DNA from: Pelotomaculum sp.
Lineage (GTDB): Bacteria; Bacillota; Desulfotomaculia; Desulfotomaculales; Pelotomaculaceae
DNA: 5,426 nt
NCBI GenBank assembly: GCA_003489345.1
Contig: DNIT01000028.1
Location: 1-5,426 of the forward strand
Direction: 5' to 3'
Below, in pieces: positions 4,658-5,426 of the stretch (positions are counted from its first letter, which is position 1; every line of letters starts with the position of its first letter). A program made the position numbers and the translations under genes. The notes under the pieces were generated by a model. It had not been told where the DNA came from. It searched no databases and worked only from the letters and a program-made list of their open reading frames with translations.

Positions 4658-5426
4658 ATGATGGGGATACAGGATTTAAAGCATTATTGTTTCGGCCAGA
4701 TTTCATGGCGTGCTCGTCAGGATATGGCTCCAAATACTGCTGAATTCATACTGCTAGGCGCCTACAGGCGGGATGCTTATTCCGGCAGCGGCAAGGACGG
4801 ACTTCCTGTCAGGGGAGATATCATCCTTGATACAACAGGGCACACCAGTCTCGCCTTTGGCGACGGTACCTTTATGTTCATACTGAAGTATATCATCATA
4901 GCTTTCAGCGAAAAAGAAAACTGGATCCTGGGCAGGGCGCTGGATCCGGTAACTGAAAGAAAAACTATATTACACACTTATCCCGCCCCGGCTGACCCGG
5001 AAACGGAAGGACCCTGGAAAGCGGGAATAAAAAGTACCCATCGTCAGGCATTAAAAGAACACGTCAATAACCCGGGCCGTGGTTGTCAAATAGAGACGCT
5101 GGTGGAATTTACAACGTCGAACGGCTCTCCAGTCGCTTTTGTGCCTGTATTCGTTAATGCTCCGCAAAATTCCGTATTTTCCTTTCCAGTTGCTGTAGCC
5201 GCCCCTGACGGCGATTCTCTGACCTGTCGTTTGGCCACGGATGTGGAAGCCAGTGGCAATGCCGGCGGGTTCACCCAACCCGGCCGCCCTCTTGTTCCCA
5301 AACCTTTGACCGTGGACACCGATACCTACGTGGTTACCTGGCATACCACAGGTACCAAGCCTGGCCAGCTATGGTCCTACCAGGTAATGGCGGAAGACGG
5401 TAAGTCAAAAGCTGGTGTGGAAGCCA
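4658..5426 (+). CDS. Beta-sandwich (Ig/cadherin-like) repeat protein, 3' truncated
   Basis: The reading frame from ATG 4658 stays open for 256 codons to the right edge, so the gene is cut by the window. AGGAGGGG (4647-4654) precedes it; the second ATG at 4661 has slightly better spacing and could be the true start. Residues 1-150 form a beta-rich N-terminal region (ISWRAR, GDIILD, LAFGDG, WILGRAL, HTYPAP). From about 155 an Ig/cadherin-like domain follows, with AAPDGDSLTCRLAT (181-194), GGFTQPG (203-209), TYVVTWHTTGTKPGQLW (223-239) and VMAEDG (243-248). This arrangement is known from large cell-surface or matrix proteins of bacteria, in which the domain is followed by further modules. No Sec signal peptide is seen, which is odd for a surface protein. 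It is GC-richer than the AT-rich DNA to its left. Function is unknown; adhesion or a spore-surface role is conjecture. Confidence 0.75.
   Translation, partial: MMGIQDLKHYCFGQISWRARQDMAPNTAEFILLGAYRRDAYSGSGKDGLPVRGDIILDTTGHTSLAFGDGTFMFILKYIIIAFSEKENWILGRALDPVTERKTILHTYPAPADPETEGPWKAGIKSTHRQALKEHVNNPGRGCQIETLVEFTTSNGSPVAFVPVFVNAPQNSVFSFPVAVAAPDGDSLTCRLATDVEASGNAGGFTQPGRPLVPKPLTVDTDTYVVTWHTTGTKPGQLWSYQVMAEDGKSKAGVEA

Noticed and set aside
5051..5344. Two overlapping minus-strand open frames of 97 and 77 codons
   Set aside because: Both are antisense to the clearly coding beta-sandwich gene and have low-complexity, Arg/Gly-rich translations.

Overview
The window looks like chromosomal DNA from a low-to-mid GC, Gram-positive, endospore-forming bacterium (Firmicutes/Clostridia; a Peptococcaceae-like anaerobe is my guess). 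The reasons are strong AGGAGG-type ribosome sites, a textbook yybP-ykoY manganese riboswitch with an intrinsic terminator, a DUF2935 protein, a signal-less LysM protein of the type found in spore-formers, and a tiny hydrophobic YjcZ-like peptide. No rRNA, tRNA, CRISPR array or intact transposase is visible.

Left part (1-1061): the 3' end of a CbiT-like corrin methyltransferase gene whose SAM-binding loop is degenerate, then a clear terminator. A gene-poor stretch of about 400 bases follows. It holds a short open frame without a ribosome site and three to four spaced CCAC-n-TCCGG repeats resembling the ends of IS21-type elements, so it is probably the scar of a lost insertion sequence.

Middle (1062-3145): a complete plus-strand DUF2935 gene meets a minus-strand manganese unit tail to tail. 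Read on the minus strand, that unit is a consensus sigma-A promoter, a yybP-ykoY Mn2+ riboswitch with mutually exclusive P1 and terminator helices, a GDT1/UPF0016 (MneA-like) manganese exporter gene, a previously overlookable 52-residue membrane-peptide gene, and a terminator that overlaps its stop codon.

Right part (3146-5426): a coding-like remnant, a bidirectional hairpin, a 33-residue YjcZ-like hydrophobic peptide gene (minus), a divergent LysM plus helical-domain gene (plus) with a terminator, a compact structured segment of about 57 nt, and the 5' part of a large beta-sandwich (Ig/cadherin-like) protein gene that runs off the right edge. Base composition shifts from AT-rich (about 3500-4650) to GC-richer in this last gene.

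The genes look like independent single-gene units apart from the manganese operon. Taken together, the manganese exporter, the two helical His-bearing proteins (DUF2935 and the LysM protein) and the YjcZ-like peptide suggest a sporulation or metal-handling flavour, but this is inference. The most attractive candidate novelties are the Mn-riboswitch-linked small membrane protein, the structured segment before the beta-sandwich gene, and the degenerate CbiT homologue.
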